A DNA stretch of 64,000 nucleotides, taken from Nicotiana tabacum. Its lineage: Eukaryota; Streptophyta; Magnoliopsida; Solanales; Solanaceae. Positions 39,221-51,171 of this stretch are shown piece by piece; position 1 is the stretch's first letter; each line of letters starts with the position of its first letter. The position numbers and the translations under genes were made by a program. The notes under the pieces were generated by a model, which had not been told where the DNA came from, did not search any database, and saw nothing but the letters and a program-made list of their open reading frames with translations. The DNA lies in contig NC_134095.1 in the NCBI RefSeq assembly GCF_000715075.1, positions 65,043,990 through 65,107,989 of the forward strand, written 5' to 3'.

Positions 39221-40930
39221 GCTTAAAGCATCGGCCACCACGTTGGCCTTTCCCGGATGATACAATATAGTAATATCATAATCCTTAAGCAACTCCAACC
39301 ATCTCCGCTACCTCAAATTAAGATCCTTTTGCTTGAACAAATGCTGAAGACTGCGATGATCAGTGAACACCTCACAAGCTACACCATACAAGTAATGCCT
39401 CCAAATCTTCAATGCGTGAACTATGGCAGCCAACTCCAAATCATGAACGATGTAGCTCTTCTCATGGGGCTTCAACTGACGAGAAGCATAAGCAATAACT
39501 CTACCCTCCTACATCAATACACAACGAATACCAACTCTCGAAGCATCACAATACACGATATATGAACCTGAAACTGATGACAAAACTAACACTGGTGCTG
39601 TGGTCAAAACTGTCTTGAGCTTCTGAAAGCTCTCCTCACACTCGTCCGACCATATAAATGAAACACCCTTTTGAGTCAACTTGGTTAAGGGCGATGCGAT
39701 AGATGAGAATCCCTGAACAAAACGGCGATAATAGCCTGCCAAACCAAGAAAACTGCGAATCTCTGTGGTTGAGGACGGTCTGGGCCAACTCTGAACCGCC
39801 TCTATCTTCTTCAAATCAACTTGAATACCCTCGCTGGACACCACGTGCCCCAAGAAAGCCACATAACTGAGCCAAAACTCACACTTGGAGAATTTTGCAT
39901 AAAGCTTCTCCTCCCCCAATCTCTACAAACAACTCTCAAATGCTCCGCGTGCTCCTCCTGACTATGCGAATACACCAGAATATCATCAATGAAGACTATG
40001 ACGAATGAATCGAGATAAGGCCGGAACACGCTGTTTATCAAATGCATGAACGCTGCTGGGGCATTGGTCAGCCCAAAAGACATCACTCTCATAATGACCA
40101 TATCGGGTCCTGAAAGCCGTCTTAAGAATATCCGAGTCCCTGATCTTCAACTGGTGATAACTTGAACGAAGATCAATCTTGGAGTACACCCTCGCTCCCT
40201 GAAGCTGGTCAAATAAATCATGAATGCGAGGCAAATGATACTTGTTCTTAATTGTTACCTTGTTCAATTGTCTATAATCAATGCACATCCTCATTGTGCC
40301 ATTCTTCTTCTTCACAAATAGAACCGACACACTCCAAGGTGACACACTAGGCCGAATGAACCCCTTATCTAGGAGTTCCTGAAGCCGCTCCTTCAATTCT
40401 TTCAACTCCGCTGGTGCCATACGATACGGCGGAATAGAAATGGGCTGAGTGTCCGACACCAGGTCAATATCCCTGTCCGGTGGCATGCCCTGCAGGTCTG
40501 CAAGAAACACATCGGGAAAATCCCTCACAACTAGGATAGAATCAATACTGGGAGCCTCAGCTCCGACATCCCTCACAAACGCTAGATTTGAAAGGCAACC
40601 CTTCCCAACCATACGTTGGGCTTTCAAGAATGAGATCACTCTAACGGGAACATAATCAGTCACACCTCGCCACTCGATCCGTGGCATACCTGGTATAACC
40701 AATGTGACTGTCTTAACATGACAGTCTAAAATAGCACGATACGGAGATAGACAATCCATGCCCAAAATGACATCAAAATCCACCATGCTCAACAATAACA
40801 GATCCACTCGAGTCTCCAGACCCCCAATAGTCACCACACACGATCGATACACACGGTCTACAACAACAGTATCGCCCACCAGGGTAGATACATGAACAGG
40901 TAAAGCAAAAAATTCACAGGGCGTACCCAA
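39221..40930 (-). pseudogene. Gypsy reverse transcriptase and RNase H
   Basis: RT starts after [20 protein letters not shown] (about 40430), with [40 protein letters not shown] and the catalytic [12 protein letters not shown] near 39985. A frameshift lies near 40080. The RNase H start is [15 protein letters not shown] at about 39510-39560 and the ADALSRKA end near 39225, with further stops. The region before RT, at 40600-40930, is the tail of protease and linker. Confidence 0.92.
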
Positions 40931-42555
40931 TTAACGAGCAAAGTATGATGACACATAAGAAAAGGTGGAACCGAGATCAAATAATACAGAGGCATCTCTG
41001 TGGCAGATTGAAACAATACCTGTAATGATAGCATCTGAAGCAATAGCATCGGGTCTGCCTGGGAGTACATAGAAACGGGCCTGACCGCCCCCTAATCGAC
41101 CTCCACCTCTGGGGCGACCCCTGGCTGATTGACCTCCACCCCTGGCTGGCTGAGCGGGTGGTGGTGAAGAAACTGGCACTAAAGCCGACGACTGACCCCT
41201 TTGCTAAGATGAATTCGCGAGATGGTGAGGGCACTGCCTCCACATATGACCCATCTCTCCGCACTCATAACAACTCCCAGGTGCTGGAGAAGGGGACTGA
41301 AGGGAACCCCTCGCACCGGAGTGACTAGCAGATGCACTCGGCATAGAAGAGCCCTGAACTGATGGAGCACGGGTCAAACTCTAAGTTGGAAGGGCACTAA
41401 GTGATGACTGGCCCTACTGAGAACTGTGATAACCATGACCTGAAGATGTCCCACGATAACCTAGGAGAGCTGACTGAGTAGGCCTGAATGAACGGCCTCT
41501 GCTGTGCTGAAATTGGCCCCTCGGAGGAGCACCACTATAGCTGCCAAATCCTCGAGGCCTCTTGGACTACCTCTCCTCTCGCTCCTGACGGCGAACCGTC
41601 TCAATCTCACGGGCGATATCCACAACCTCCTCGAAGGTCGCACCAGTCACCCTCTCCCTGGTCATAAGAATACGGAGATGATAAGTAAGACCATCAACAG
41701 ACCTCCTGATCCTCTCTCGATCTGTCTGAACCAACCAGATGGCATGACGAGCCAACTCAGAAAACCTCAACTTATACTGTGACACAGTCATATCCCCCTA
41801 TCGCAACCACTCAAACTGCCTACGCAGCTCCTCTCTACGGGACTGCGACACATACTTCTCTAGGAAGAGAACGGAGAACTGCTGCCAAGTAAGGGGCGCT
41901 GTACCAACAGGCCTACGCCTATCATACGCCTCCCACCAAGTGAAGGCAGCCCTAGAAAACTAAAAGGTAGTAAATGCCACTCCACTAGTCTCAAGAATAC
42001 CTGCTGTACGAAGCATCCGCTGGCACTTATCCAAGAAACCCTGGGCATCCTCGCCTTCTGCACCGCTGAATGTTGGAGGCTGGAGTCTACCAACCCTCTC
42101 AAGTTGACGCTGCTCATCATCCGACATAACTGGTACCACAAACTTCTGAGCTGGTGCAACCGACTGGGCTGGAGGTGCCCCTGGCATCTGATGTCCCTGC
42201 ACAACCTGCTTAGGTGTGTGAGCGGCGGGAGTCTGATTGCCTCCCCCGGCCTATGAAGTAGCCGCGGCTGTAGTGGTTGAAACTGCCTGAGACAAACCAG
42301 TGCAAACTGATAAGATTTGTACCAAGGCCTCCTGAAGACCTGGAATCACAATGGGCACAGCTGGTGCCTGAACTGGTGCTGCTGGAGCATCCACAGTTGG
42401 AGCCTGATCCTGAGCTGGGGCAGCTGGTGGATCTACAGGTGCTTCCATCGCTGCACTGCCTCTGCCACGACCACGACCGCGTCCACGGCTTCTATGGCCA
42501 CATCTGGTGGCACTGGTGGTCGTCCACCCCGGCCGGTAGCACGTGTCCTCACCAT
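40931..42555 (-). pseudogene. Gypsy gag and protease
   Basis: Gag starts at ATG 42555 (MVRTRATGRGGRP), followed by an early frameshift and a Pro/Ala-rich stretch. The retrotransposon gag domain runs from VPVMSDDEQRQLERVGRLQP (42150) through the 41567-41791 frame (MTVSQYKLRFSELARHA). The zinc knuckle CYECGEMGHMWRQC lies near 41240-41275. The protease begins with LFDLGSTFSYVSS near 40960; the usual active-site DSG is DLG here. Stops occur at about 42251, 41958, 41815, 41567 and 40930. Confidence 0.9.
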
Positions 42556-42737
42556 CTGTGAGAAAATAGAATAACAAAAGTTTAGCACTCTGATCAACAA
42601 GTTCGCACGACAAGAATTTCAAGAATATGAAGTTTTTCCTAAAGGTTCTACATCCTCTCAAGGATAAATACAGACGTCTCCGTACCGATCCGCGAGACTC
42701 TACTAAACCTGTTCATGACTCGTGAGACCTATGTAAC

Positions 42738-42754
42738 CTAAGATCTGATACCAA
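42738..42754 (-). promoter_or_regulatory. Gypsy primer-binding site (initiator tRNA-Met type)
   Basis: The minus strand reads TTGGTATCAGATC two bases after the 5' LTR end. TGGTATCAGA is the standard complement of plant initiator tRNA-Met used by most LTR retrotransposons. Confidence 0.9.
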
Positions 42755-42756
42755 CT

Positions 42757-45678
42757 TATCACGACTTTAAACCCGAATCCGGTCGTGATGGCGCCTCTCG
42801 TTAAGACAAGGCCAGCCAATTAAACCCAATTCACTTTTTAAATCAGTTAAATAACATAAAAGTAGTCTAAAACATGATATAGCAATACTAAGTAGCGGAT
42901 AATGTCAATAAAGTACGGAAATACAACCCAACACAGCCCCAACCACGGTGTCACAAGTCAAGAGCATCTATGAGCCATAATACAAGTCTACTAAAGTCAT
43001 AAACTACTACGAATGTTTGAAAATGAACAAAAGTGCTAGAGGAGTAGAGATACGGGGCTGCGGACGTCGACATCTACCTCGTAATCTCCGAAAGGCCCAC
43101 CTGGAACTGGAGGAAATCAGCACTCCGGAGCGAAATCAACAACGTCAGAATCTGCACACAGGGGTGCAAGGAGTAAAGTGAGTACTCCAACTCAACGAGT
43201 AACAGATGTAAATAACGACTGAAAGTAAGAACACACGTAAGGCACATGACATTCCATAATAAAGTAGTAAAATCACTTAAAGATAGTAAAACCAGTAATA
43301 ATCAAGTAAATCCTCTTTCAACCAGTAAACAACTAATTGATAGATAATTAAGATAAAGTAAGTAAATAGAAGTTCTCCCCTCGGGCACAGTATGAACAAA
43401 TCCGCCCGTCAGGCAACATCTCAAAATAGTACCAGCCCCTCGGGCAATCACATAGAACAATACCAGCCCTTCGGGCTCAATCTCACATTACAATAGGTAC
43501 CCGCGCTCACTGGGGGTGTACAGACTCCTGGAAGGGCCCCTTACGGCCCAAGCGCAATAACAAGCCATCTCGTGGCATCAAATCTAGGCCCCCGGCCTCA
43601 TATCAATCAAGCCATCTCATGCCGTATATATCTCAGGCCCTCGGCCTCAAATCAATATCAGTGTTTCCTTACAACTAGGCCCTCGGCCTTACTCAGTCAA
43701 AAATACTCACAAGCCCCTCGGGCAATAGTAAAACAGTGTTTCTCAGCCCAAACATCATTTAAAATATCATTTAAGTCTTAAAACTGAGTAAACATGACTG
43801 AGTATGAAAAACAGTGGAAAAATAACATAACTGAGTTCAAGTAATAAGTCAAAACAGTGAAGAAAATCAATAAATAGCCCCGAAGGGTTCAAATAGTTGG
43901 CTCTAGGCCCAAATATGGCATTCAACCCAAATAATGATGATAGAAAATAGTTTTCAATCAAATACGCAGTAAAATCATCAATCGGGATGGACCGCGTCAC
44001 AATCCCCAATAGTGCACGACCTCACGCTCGTCATCAAGCGTGTGTCTCACCTCAATATAGCACTATGATGTGTAATCCGGGATTTCAAACCCTTAGAACA
44101 TCATTTACAATCATTACTCACCTCAAACCGGCTAAATCTCTAGCTCGCGATGCCTTTGCCCCTCGAGTCGGCCTCCACGCGTGTCGAATCTATCCAAAAT
44201 CAGAATGAGTATGTCAGCATATTCTAAGGGAACAAATCCCAAGCAAAAACAATTAATAAAGTGCACAAATCCCGAAATTAGCAAAACCCGAGCCCCGGGC
44301 CCACTTCTCGAAACTCATAAATTTTCACATCATTAGATTCCTTATCTCCCCACGAGTTCATACATATCAAAAGTTCTCAAATCCGACCCCAAATGGTCCT
44401 CCAAATCTCCAATCAAAAGTCCAATTTCTCAAGCCCTAGTTCTTCAATTTTAGGCTTAGCTTTCATGATTTTCTAGGTGGAATTCACATAATAATCGAAT
44501 TTTTAGTCCAAGAATCTTACCTCCCGACGATTCCCCTTGAATCCCTCTTCAATATCCTTCAAAAATCTCCAAAAACGAGCAGCTATGGGTGAAAATAGAC
44601 CCACATTCGTGAACAAGACGAGTTTAAAAACATTTTACCTAGACCTCATTTTCTTCATCGCAATCGCGGAACGCCCCTTGCGATCGCGAAGAACAATTCT
44701 TCAGCTTCCCAAAATTACTCTATGCGAACGCGACCAAGCCATTGCGAACGTGATGCTTCCTCCACCTTAAACTTCACAAACGCGCTCACTCCTACGCGAA
44801 CGCGATGAACACCTGACCTCGAACCCATCAGACCCAAATTACTCTACGCGATCGCGAAGTCCTTCACGCGAACGCGTTGACCAACTTCCCAACCCTCCGC
44901 GAACGCGAAGCCCCTCTCGCAAATGCAAAGGCTTAATTCCTGGCCTTCCTCAATCCTTTTACGCGATCGCGAAGGTCAATTTTCTGCAACACCTGAACCT
45001 GCAATTTCTAAAATCTTTTCCAACTTCAAATGATCCGATTGACCACCCGAAACTCACCCGGGGCCCTCGGGACCTCAACCAAAAGCACCAACATATCCTA
45101 AAATCTTATTCAAACTTGTTCAATCATCAAAATACCTCAAACATCATCAAATCACCCAAAATAGATCGGATTCAAGCATAACTTTCTAAAATCTTCTGAA
45201 ATACGCTTTTGATAAAAAATCCAACCAAACCACGTCCGAATGACCTGAAATTTTGCACACATATCCTAAATGACATAACAAAGCTATTGCAACTCTCGGA
45301 ATTCCATTCCGACCCCTATATCAAAATCTCGCCTATTAACCGGAAATCGCCAAAATATCAACTTCGCCAATTCAAGCCTAAATCTACTACGGACCTCCAA
45401 AATTTATTCCGATTGCGCTCCTATGCAACAAATCACCTCCCGAAGCTAACCGAACCATCGGAACTCACATCCGAGCCTTCTAACACATAAATCAATATCC
45501 GGTTGATTTTTCCAACTTAAACATTCTTAAAAGAGACTAAGTGTCTCAAACTTCACCAAACTCATTCCGGACTCGATCCGGCCAACCCGATACCACAAAA
45601 CACGGATAACGAAGAATAAAGAAGCAGAAATGGGGAAACAGAGCGGAAATTCATGAGACAACTGGTCGGGTCGTCACA
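42757..45678 (-). repeat. Gypsy 5' LTR
   Basis: 2922 bp, paired with 34663-37591. Both begin TATCACGAC on the + axis; the outer right end reads GGTCGTCACA. Differences from the 3' LTR are scattered point changes and small indels (for example a 19-bp loss near 44960), suggesting a moderately old insertion. Confidence 0.94.
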
Positions 45679-48600
45679 AAAGCAAAGTTCTGGTTATGTA
45701 CTAAATACCCCAAAACCCGTTTCATGGCCATCCAATGAGATTGACCTGGATTGCTCGTGTATCGACTCAATTTACTTATAGAACAAGCTATATCTGGTCG
45801 TGTACAATTCATGATGTACATTAAGCAACCCAACACATGAGCATAATCCAAATGTGATATGCTTTGGCCTTTGTTCTTTGCTAATGCAAGATTCACGTCA
45901 ATTGGAGTCTTTGCAACTTTAAAGCCCAACTGCTTGAATTTTTCAAGTACTGCCTTAATATAATAAGATTGTGATAATGCCAGACCTTGAGAAGTCTTAT
46001 GGATCTTAATTCCTAGAATTAAATCAGCAACTCCCAAGTCTTTCATATCAAACTTGCCAGTTAGCATGCGTTTAGTCGCATTTATGTTGGCAATGTCATT
46101 ACTCATTATCAGCATATCATCCATATATAAGCAAACAATGACTATGTGATTTGGAACATTTGTAATGTACACACATTTATCACACTCATTTATTTTAAAA
46201 CCATTTGATAACAGTATTTGGTCAAATTTTGCATGCCATTGTTTGGGTGCTTGTTTTAGTCCGTAAAGGGACTTAACAAGTCTACATACCTTCTTTTCTT
46301 TACCTGGAACCACAAACCCTTTAGGTTGTTCCATGTAAATTTCATCCTCCAACTCTCCATTTAAGAAGGCTGTCTTAACATCCATTTGATGAAGTTCAAG
46401 ACCATAAACTGCAGCTAACGCTACTAACGTTCGTATGAACGTAATTCTTGTAACTGGAGAGTATGTATCGAAATAGTCAAGACCTTCTCGTTGTCTATAC
46501 CCTTTGACCACAAATCTTGCTTTAAATTTGCCAATGGTGCCATCATCTTTCATTTTCCTATTAAAGATCCATTTAGAACCCAACGGTTTATTTCCAGGAG
46601 GAAGATCAACCAATTCCCATGTATGGTTGGTCAGTATGGATTCTATTTCACTATTGACTGTCTCTTTCCATAACAACGATTCCGAAGAAGACATCGCTTC
46701 TTTAAATGTTTGAGGTTCATTTTCCAATAAGAAAGTCACAAAATCTGGTCCAAATGAAGTAGACGTTCTTTGACATTTACTACGTCTTGGATTCTCTTGA
46801 TTAAGTGTACTTTCTTTTGTTTCTTCCTGAGGTCGTTTAGATCCTTCACCAATCGACTCACATTCCTTTTTATACGGAAATATATTTTCAAAGAACTCAG
46901 CATTATTTGATTATATAACCGTATTATTATGAATGTCGGAATTTGCTGATTTACGAACCAGAAATCGATATGCTTTAATATTAGTCGCATATCCTATGAA
47001 AATACAATCAACGGTTTTTGGTCCTATTTTTACCCTTTTGGGTTTAGGAACTTGCACTTTTGCCAAACACCCCCACACTTTAAAATAATTCAAGTTGGGC
47101 TTCCTTCCTTTCCATTTTTCATGTGGAATGGATTGTGTTTTGCTATGGGGTACTCGATTTAGTATTCGGCTAGCCGTAAGAACGGCTTCCTCCCACAAGT
47201 TCTGTGGAAAACCAGAACTTATCAATAATGTGTTCATCATCTCCTTTAATGAACGATTCTTTCTTTCTGCAATCCCATTGGATTGGGGAGTATAAGAGGC
47301 TGTTGTTTGATGAATAATTCCATATTCTAAACATATTTTTTCAAAAGGAGATTCATATTCACCACCCCTATCACTTTTTATCATTTTGATTTTCTTGTTA
47401 AGTTGCGTTTCAACTTCATTTTTGTATTGCTTGAATGCGTTTATTGCTTCATCTTTACTATTAAGTAACTAAACATAGCAATATCGAGTACTATCATCAA
47501 TAAAAGTTATGAAATACTTCTTTCCACCGCGAGATGGTATTGACTTCATATCGCAAATATCTGTGTGAATTAAGTCTAAAGGATCTGAATTCCTTTCAAC
47601 TGACTTATAAGGATGTTTAATATACTTAGATTCCACACATATTTGACATTTTGATTTGTCGCATTCAAATTTAGGCAATACTTCCAAATTAATCATTTTC
47701 CGCAAGGTTTTATAATTAACATGACCCAAACGTATATGCCATAATTCATTTGACTCAAGTAAGTAAGACGAAGCTGAAATTTTATTATTATTTTCAACAA
47801 CCACTACATTCAGCTTGAAACAACCCTCAGTGAGGTAACCTTTTCCTACAAACATTTCGTTCTTACTTATTACAATATTATCAGAAACAAAAATACATTT
47901 AAAACTATTCTTAACAAGAAGTTCAGCAGAGACTAAATTCTTCCTAATCTCGGGAACATGAAGGACGTTCTTCAAAGTCACCACTTTGCCGGAAGTCAAT
48001 TTGAGAAATATCTTCGCACATCCTTCAATCTTAGCATTTGCAGCATTTGCCATAGAAAGCATCTCATCGGGTCCAACAGGAGCATAAGTAGCAAAAGCTT
48101 CTCTAACAGCACAAACATGGTGAGTGGCTCCAGAATCAATCCACCACTCTTTAGGATTTCCCTCCAAGTTGCATTCGGAAAGCATGACACATAAATCATC
48201 AACATCATCATGCTTTTCAACCATGTTTGCTTGACCCTTCTTCTTGTCTTTCTTTGGAGCACGACACTCCGTAGATTTGTGTCCGGTTTTTCCACAATTG
48301 TAGCAATTTCTACAGAACCGTTTCTTGCTTGGGTTATATTTCAGTCTAAAAGCCTTCTTCCTCTTTTTGTTCTCTTCAATAATTCGCTCCCATTATTGTT
48401 GAGTTTCCACGACCTCTCTTTTCAGCAGCTTTGCTTTCCTCTTCGATTCTTAACCGAACAATGAGATCTTTAAGGGATATCTCCTTGCGTTTGTGTTTCA
48501 AGTAGTTTTTGAAGTCCTTCCACAAAGGAGGCAACTTCTCAATCATCGCTGCTACTTGGATTGCTTCATTGATGACAAGACCTTCAATGAAATTTCTGTT

Positions 48601-49286
48601 AGTAAAAATACTAAGATTTCTACTTTCAACATCAGTATTAATTTGATTTATACCTTCAACAAGGAGATCGTGAATATTCACTTGCAATTCCTGGACTTGT
48701 GTAATAACAGACTTGCTATCGACCATTTTGTAGTCCAAAAACTTTGCAGCAATGAACTTCTTCAACCCAACATCTTCGGTTTTGTATTTCTTTTCAAGTG
48801 CAATCCACAGTTCTTTTGACGTTTCCACGCCATTGTAGACATTATACAAAACATCCTCCAGCCCGCTTAGAATATAATTCTTGCACAAAAAATCTGAATG
48901 CTTCTATGCCTCAATCACGAGAAAGCGTTCAGTTTCTGGAGTCTCATCGGATAGCACAAGAACATCTTCCTTGATGAACTTCTGGAGACTTAGAGTAGTC
49001 AAACAGAAGAACATCTTTTGCTGCTAGCGCTTGAAATGAATCCCGAAATTTTTTTCGGGTTTCTTCGCCGGTGCCAATGCTGACGGTATTGTTCGGCTCG
49101 TTGAGGCATTGACAATTACCATTGGAACAGCTTGGTTCACATTATCATTAGTCATTTCTGTAAAAGAATGATACAAACGTTAAAATCATGTAGATTTTAA
49201 TCTCCAATAGAGTACAAAACCACAAAGGTTTTACTCTCCAAAAACAGTGAGTACAAATACAAAAAATATATTAAATTCCTTAAGCT
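45679..49286 (-). pseudogene. Ty1/copia gag-pol, copy 2, main part
   Basis: The RT is open for about 350 residues (45679-46739): MDVKTAFLNGELEDEIYMEQ, then KSLYGLKQAPKQWHAKFDQ and the catalytic [12 protein letters not shown] near 46125. Integrase parts lie at 46911-47384 ([19 protein letters not shown]) and 47469-47640. Protease and pre-integrase are at 47640-48224 (WWIDSGATHHVCAVREAF). Gag runs 48376-49155 with a zinc knuckle near 48290 (CYNCGKTGHKSTEC pattern). Breaks occur at about 46915, 47467, 48390 and 48895. It is better preserved than copy 1. Confidence 0.9.
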
Positions 49287-49731
49287 TGTTAGTAAACTGT
49301 ATTTATAAAATAATTCTAGAAAATATAATACATAAACAGAAATGAAAAACAGAAATAGAATTTTAATCTGAATCCATTGAATTCACAATGTTTCCATAAA
49401 GAATTTAATCCTCTCCTAGTACCCAAGGTTATGGATTATTTTATCCCAGGATAGAATGAATTACACACTCGAGTAGTGGTACTTCAAACCCCAGTTTTTC
49501 AGCGAACATAAAGTTCGGTAGCAAATCACACTTACTGTTACTTTGTTTGATGTTAAAAGTATGCAGAAGAAGGAGGAGAAAATCAGAAAATCTGAGCAGA
49601 ATAGACTATAGTCAAAATTGGGCTGAAATCTGAAGAGGTGCAACTCTTCAGAATGGTTGTTTATGCAAAATGGCCACAGTATAAATGCCAAAACATAAGT
49701 GGCTATTTACTCAACAATAAAGAGGGAAAAT

Positions 49732-51117
49732 TGTCATGACCCCAACCGGTCGGTCGTGATGGCACCTCTCGTGTAGACAAGGCCAGCCGACAAAACACCC
49801 ATATTAACCCTTTAATCATTAAGAGTCATTTTTAAGCCTTTAATCAAACAATATCTTATAACATAAGTCTGAATGAACAGTGCGGAAATAACATACAAGA
49901 CCGACATCGAGGTGTCACTAGTCATGAGCATCTACCAAGGTCTGAATACAACAAAAATAGTCAAAAGTGTACTAAGTACAGTAATGAAAATGAGAGGAAG
50001 AAAGCAGTGCTGCGAACGTCATGCAGCCACCTTGCTAACTTCGATGACTCCGTGTCTGAGCAATCAACACCCGTTACCGGGTTCTGAAATACCTGAATCT
50101 GCACACGAGGTGCAGGGAGTAATGTGAGTACTCCAACCCAGTAAGTTATAAGAGTAAATAAAGACTGAGCAGTATGAAACAATGAATCCACATCTATGAT
50201 AAACTCAATAAGCACAACGAGCATCCAAGTCAGAATACGAGTCGATCGTCTCATTTAAATCCAACCTTTTGGTAAAAATTATTTGAAAATGCTTTCCGAC
50301 AATTTCAGTAGGGGTTCAATACCATTTATAATAAAAGAGATGAAAACCATAATCGGCCTCTCAGGCAAAATATAGTTCGTAAAACAGCCCCTCGGGCAAA
50401 ACAGTAATCATAAACACCTCATAACTTTAAAATTTCAGTGGAAATAATCGATGTCAAATCAGTGATCAAATTATGAACATCTCATAAACCCCAACTTAAA
50501 TGAAAGTTGTTTTTGAAACATTTGTTCGACACTTCAACATAGGCTCAATATAAAGATGAGTGAAAACAGTCAATAAATCAACATGTTCGATAGAAACTCA
50601 TTCTTAATAGGAGTGAAAAATAATTAAGTTCATAAACAGGCCCTTCAGGCAAGTATCACTTATGTGCATGTATATATCTATCGCCCCTCGGGCTAGCCTC
50701 TCAGTCACTCCTGACTCAACTCTTACCAATCAGCGCTCACACTCAGCACTCACGCTCAATAGGTACCATATAGTAATCGCTGTGGCGTGCAGCCTGATCC
50801 ATATTTCTCGTCAACGGCGCTCACAAGGGGTGTGCAGACTCCGGAAAGGCTCCTACAGCACAAGCGCTATATCGCTGCGGCGTGCAGCCCGATCCATATA
50901 AGTATCGCTGCGGCGTGCAGCCTGGCTCCTACAGCCCAAGCGCTATATCGCTGCGGCGTGCAGCCCGATCCATATAAGTATCGCTGCGGCGTGCAGCCCG
51001 ATCCATATACATATATATATACATTGCTACGACATGCAGCCCGATCCATAGATATATAATCCTCAAAAAATTCATAAGTTAGCACAACTTATGAATCAAT
51101 TTTTATACATTCACTAC

Positions 51118-51171
<54 letters not shown>

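Larger units (their letters stand above)
34663..45678 (-). mobile_element. Ty3/gypsy retrotransposon, Tekay/Del-like chromovirus, 11.0 kb
   Basis: It has two long LTRs of about 2.92 kb, an internal region of 5.17 kb, a primer-binding site, a polypurine tract and a perfect 5-bp target duplication AAAGC (34658-34662 and 45679-45683). The undisturbed target is visible in copia copy 1 near 29145. The domain order gag, protease, RT, RNase H, integrase, chromodomain is that of chromoviruses. All ORFs carry stops or frameshifts, so it is structurally complete but inactive. Confidence 0.96.

Noticed and set aside
42277..42574. Plus-strand ORFs of 85-94 residues
   Set aside because: They are antisense shadows of the GC-rich gypsy gag.
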